Shown here: positions 52,013 through 54,021 of the stretch, one piece after another
How the letters are laid out: each line of letters begins with the position of its first letter
Numbering within the stretch: the first letter of the stretch is position 1
Assembly (NCBI GenBank): GCA_030065875.1
Contig: JASJCR010000034.1
Span: 1 to 54,021, forward strand
DNA from: Ardenticatenaceae bacterium
GTDB taxonomy: Bacteria > Chloroflexota > Anaerolineae > Promineifilales > Promineifilaceae
Length of the DNA: 54,021 bases
Direction: 5' to 3'
The notes under the pieces: generated by a model
Database searches by the model: none
What the model saw: only the letters and a program-made list of their open reading frames with translations
Told to the model about the DNA's origin: nothing
Translations under genes and position numbers: made by a program

Positions 52013-52122
52013 CGTTGAAGACGGTGCCTGAGCTTGTCGAAGGCTGAGTCAGATCTAAACGGCTATGAAATGTGCCGCTTTGGCTTCGACAAGCTCAGCC
52101 GGCGCTTTGTTAGCGTTTTTAG
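52013..52122 (+). repeat. TGTCGAAG dispersed element, copy 2
   Basis: CGTTGAAGACGGTGCCTGAG ... CTTCGACAAGCTCAGCCGGC and a terminal T run. It aligns with the reverse complement of 18151-18256 over about 105 bp. Confidence 0.88.
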
Positions 52123-52123
52123 G

Positions 52124-52238
52124 TAAGTTACAAAAAGTTTTCTCAAGAAGGTGTCCGCCGATTGCGCGGATTAGAGAGAGAAATCTGTGATAATCTGTGA
52201 AAATCCGTGGCTTTTTTTTAACAATTCTTTTTGTAAAC
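52124..52238. repeat. GCAGATT dispersed element, copy 2
   Basis: Flanked by TTACAAAAAG at the left and, inverted, CTTTTTGTAA at the right, enclosing complementary arms ending AATCTGTGAAAATCCGTGG plus eight T. The layout is like a miniature inverted-repeat element without coding capacity. Confidence 0.85.
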
Positions 52239-52286
52239 CAATTAAACATTAATTGGGTTTTCTGCCAAAAAGTTCGACCTCATTTT

Positions 52287-53588
52287 CTAATTTAATCGCT
52301 TACTTTGAGTGAGCGGCTGATTCCCGGTTTGGAATTGGAAAAACAGCCATCCAATCACCACGATAATACCGGCGAATCCGGTGTAAAGCGTGGTTTGATA
52401 GATCGATAAGTTAATCACATCCTGAGCAGCCCCGGCCCAATATATGGAAATCGATTGGGCTAGCGTGAGTGAGGCGAATTCAAAGGCGAAAACCCGGCCG
52501 CGCACCTCATCAGGCACGATCAGCTGTAAGAGAGCGGCGGAAAAGACCCAGGCGGTCCCCGTTCCGACGGTGCGAATAAAAGACATGGTCAAAAACCACG
52601 TTAAATTGACCGGAATGCCCATCATGATGATGCCAAATGTAAATAAAAAGAAGCTGATTGTGATCCCTCGCCGCAAACCGCGTTCTGAATCACCCAGCCA
52701 GCGGCGCATGTAGATGGGTCCCAGACCTGTTCCCACGCCGACCACGGTGTACATCAGAGCCAGGGTTAACGATCCTCCTTCACCGACGAGGCGACTGCCA
52801 ACCGTAAACGTGAGCGGGAAAACATTCTCGGCAAAGGTTGGCTCCAACACGTTAATCGCCCCATAAATGATCGAGCCAAATGATTTGACCAGGGCGATGA
52901 CCAGCATGAGCGGTTCACGCAGCAAATATTGTAAACCGCCAATTATTTCGAGGAAGCGGTCAGCGACAGTTCGCTTTTTGGTATGCTCGACAGAAGGCCT
53001 TGACTGAACGGAGATGCGAACAAAAAACCAGGCGGAAATCAGGAAGGTTAAAGAATCGAGTATAAAGGCGGTTGTGATACCAAAAGCGGCCGTGGCCAAA
53101 CCGCCCAGCAGGGCACCCAGGGCCAGCATGGTGCTCCAGGTTAAACTATCCAGCGCATTGGCGGTAATGAGTTCTTCTTTGACCACGATATTGGCGATGA
53201 GGGCCGTCCGAGCTGGAATAAACATCGCCGTCATCGAAAATTGAACCACGATCAGCAAATAGAATAACCACAGCTGATCGGCATCTTGGATGAGCAAGAA
53301 GCCCAAAACGGTGGCGGCCCGCACAATATTAGAAACGATCATGACCTTTCGCCGATCAAAACGATCGCTTATGACGCCAGCAAAAGGACTCATCACAAAT
53401 AGCGGCAGAAAACGGGCTAAAAATAAGAAGCTCAACGCCGTGCCTTGACCATCATCACTCAATTTTGCGACCAGAGAAGCGGAGGCGATCAGATTAAACC
53501 AATCTCCCAATTGGCTGATGACATAGCCGATCCACAGGCGGCGATAGTTGGGGTTGTGGCGCAGGAGGGCGGTATACTCAGAAAACAT
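52287..53588 (-). CDS. MFS transporter
   Basis: A 433-residue major facilitator superfamily protein with twelve predicted helices. The loop motif after helix 2 is present as GVISDRFDRRK (about residues 75-85). The N-terminal LLRHNPNYRRLWIGYVISQLGDW resembles the EntS/drug-efflux-like branch with many members in Chloroflexota and Firmicutes. The substrate is unknown. Monocistronic, with no regulator adjacent. Confidence 0.9.
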   Translation of the reverse strand: MFSEYTALLRHNPNYRRLWIGYVISQLGDWFNLIASASLVAKLSDDGQGTALSFLFLARFLPLFVMSPFAGVISDRFDRRKVMIVSNIVRAATVLGFLLIQDADQLWLFYLLIVVQFSMTAMFIPARTALIANIVVKEELITANALDSLTWSTMLALGALLGGLATAAFGITTAFILDSLTFLISAWFFVRISVQSRPSVEHTKKRTVADRFLEIIGGLQYLLREPLMLVIALVKSFGSIIYGAINVLEPTFAENVFPLTFTVGSRLVGEGGSLTLALMYTVVGVGTGLGPIYMRRWLGDSERGLRRGITISFFLFTFGIIMMGIPVNLTWFLTMSFIRTVGTGTAWVFSAALLQLIVPDEVRGRVFAFEFASLTLAQSISIYWAGAAQDVINLSIYQTTLYTGFAGIIVVIGWLFFQFQTGNQPLTQSKRLN

Positions 53589-54021
53589 AGGCGGGAAGGA
53601 TACCTGATAATAGGGGATTGGGAAACAGGTTTGATAATTAGATCATAGGGGGGATGAGAAACTTTTGGGTCGCTTGCCTCGTAGAGTGAATTAGATTTAT
53701 TATGTACGAGAGTCTTACATATTGTTTCAAAAGCAATTTAAAATAATTTTGAAGCAGAATTCTAAGTAGGTCATCGTTCAAAAGTTTAAAACAAGATTTC
53801 GCGAATTTCACGAATTTTCCCACTTTAAAGAGATAATCCTTTAAATTCGTGTCATCCTGATTTTAAAAATTCAAGTGTGATCACTTAAGTGATTTACAAG
53901 ATCTTTTCTAAAAAAATTGTCCGCAGATTACGCAGATTTTCGCAGATTAGAAAGAGAAATCTGTGAAAATCCGTGTTAATCTGTGGCTTTTTTTTAACAA
54001 TTCTTTTTGTAAATTACCTAA
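53589..54021. other. Gene-free right edge
   Basis: About 430 bp, AT-rich, with no supported gene. A GCAGATT element fills its right end (53893-54016). Confidence 0.6.
53893..54016. repeat. GCAGATT dispersed element, copy 3
   Basis: CGCAGATTACGCAGATTTTC and its near complement GAAATCTGTG...AATCTGTGG, then eight T and AACAATTCTTTTTGTAAA, exactly as in the right end of copy 2. The left end TTTACAAGATCTTTTCTAA is partly complementary to the right end. Confidence 0.85.

Larger units (their letters stand above)
51978..52286. other. Gene-free region filled by two repeat elements
   Basis: About 310 bp between two reverse-strand genes, occupied by the TGTCGAAG element (52013-52122) directly followed by a GCAGATT element (52124-52238). 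Confidence 0.7.

Overview
The window (54 kb, moderate GC) looks like ordinary chromosomal DNA of a filamentous or anaerobic Chloroflexota-type bacterium. Pointers are a topoisomerase I with an N-terminal zinc-ribbon extension, several very large multi-membrane proteins of the DUF2079 and GT39 kinds, a DUF2207 protein, large NBR1-Ig proteins, and no plasmid, phage or transposase gene. This placement is inferred from gene content only; there is no rRNA or other phylogenetic anchor.

Layout. 0-7.6 kb: ADP-ribosylglycohydrolase (-), mannose-1-phosphate guanylyltransferase, topA, tRNA-Thr(CGT), udk and a large membrane protein of unknown role (-). 7.7-14.4 kb: a small protein, a lipoprotein, an MBL-fold hydrolase/TetR operon behind a promoter carrying two palindromic operators, then a reverse-strand ABC exporter and enolase-superfamily pair, and DUF3253. 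14.4-21 kb: GT39-like membrane protein, tRNA-Lys(TTT), LysR, an SDR-fold protein, haloalkane dehalogenase. 21-24.5 kb: a candidate small RNA, an Hsp70 fused to a GyrA-type beta-propeller, and a phasin-like protein with a strong promoter and duplicated operator. 24.8-34 kb: secreted YceI lipoprotein, beta-helix protein, DUF2207, and two large membrane proteins sharing a C-terminal domain. 34-44.7 kb: fabF, TlpA and CcdA redox genes, a DUF6504-like protein, a DMT exporter, tex, a serine hydrolase and a CHAT-protease-like protein. 44.8-54 kb: FAD oxidoreductase, two large NBR1-Ig proteins with glycosidase and peptidase domains, a small membrane protein, an HD hydrolase and an MFS transporter.

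Genes that appear to work together: MBL hydrolase + TetR (overlapping reading frames); ABC transporter + enolase-family protein (6-nt gap); the two membrane proteins at 29.6-34 kb (overlapping); CcdA + TlpA (membrane thiol relay); and possibly the two NBR1-Ig hydrolases.

The most unusual features are at sequence level. The hexamer CGGCCG is iterated about once per 200 bp (12 times in topA, 10 in tex, none in the LysR gene), like the HIP1 palindrome of cyanobacteria. Degenerate 7-bp tandem repeats sit at many gene ends, run into reading frames and supply stop codons, C-terminal residues or a start site. Four further families of short palindromic dispersed repeats fill the intergenic gaps. At protein level, the best candidates for something undescribed are the Hsp70-GyrA propeller fusion and the CHAT / NBR1-Ig cluster. 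No CRISPR array, insertion sequence or recognised riboswitch was seen.
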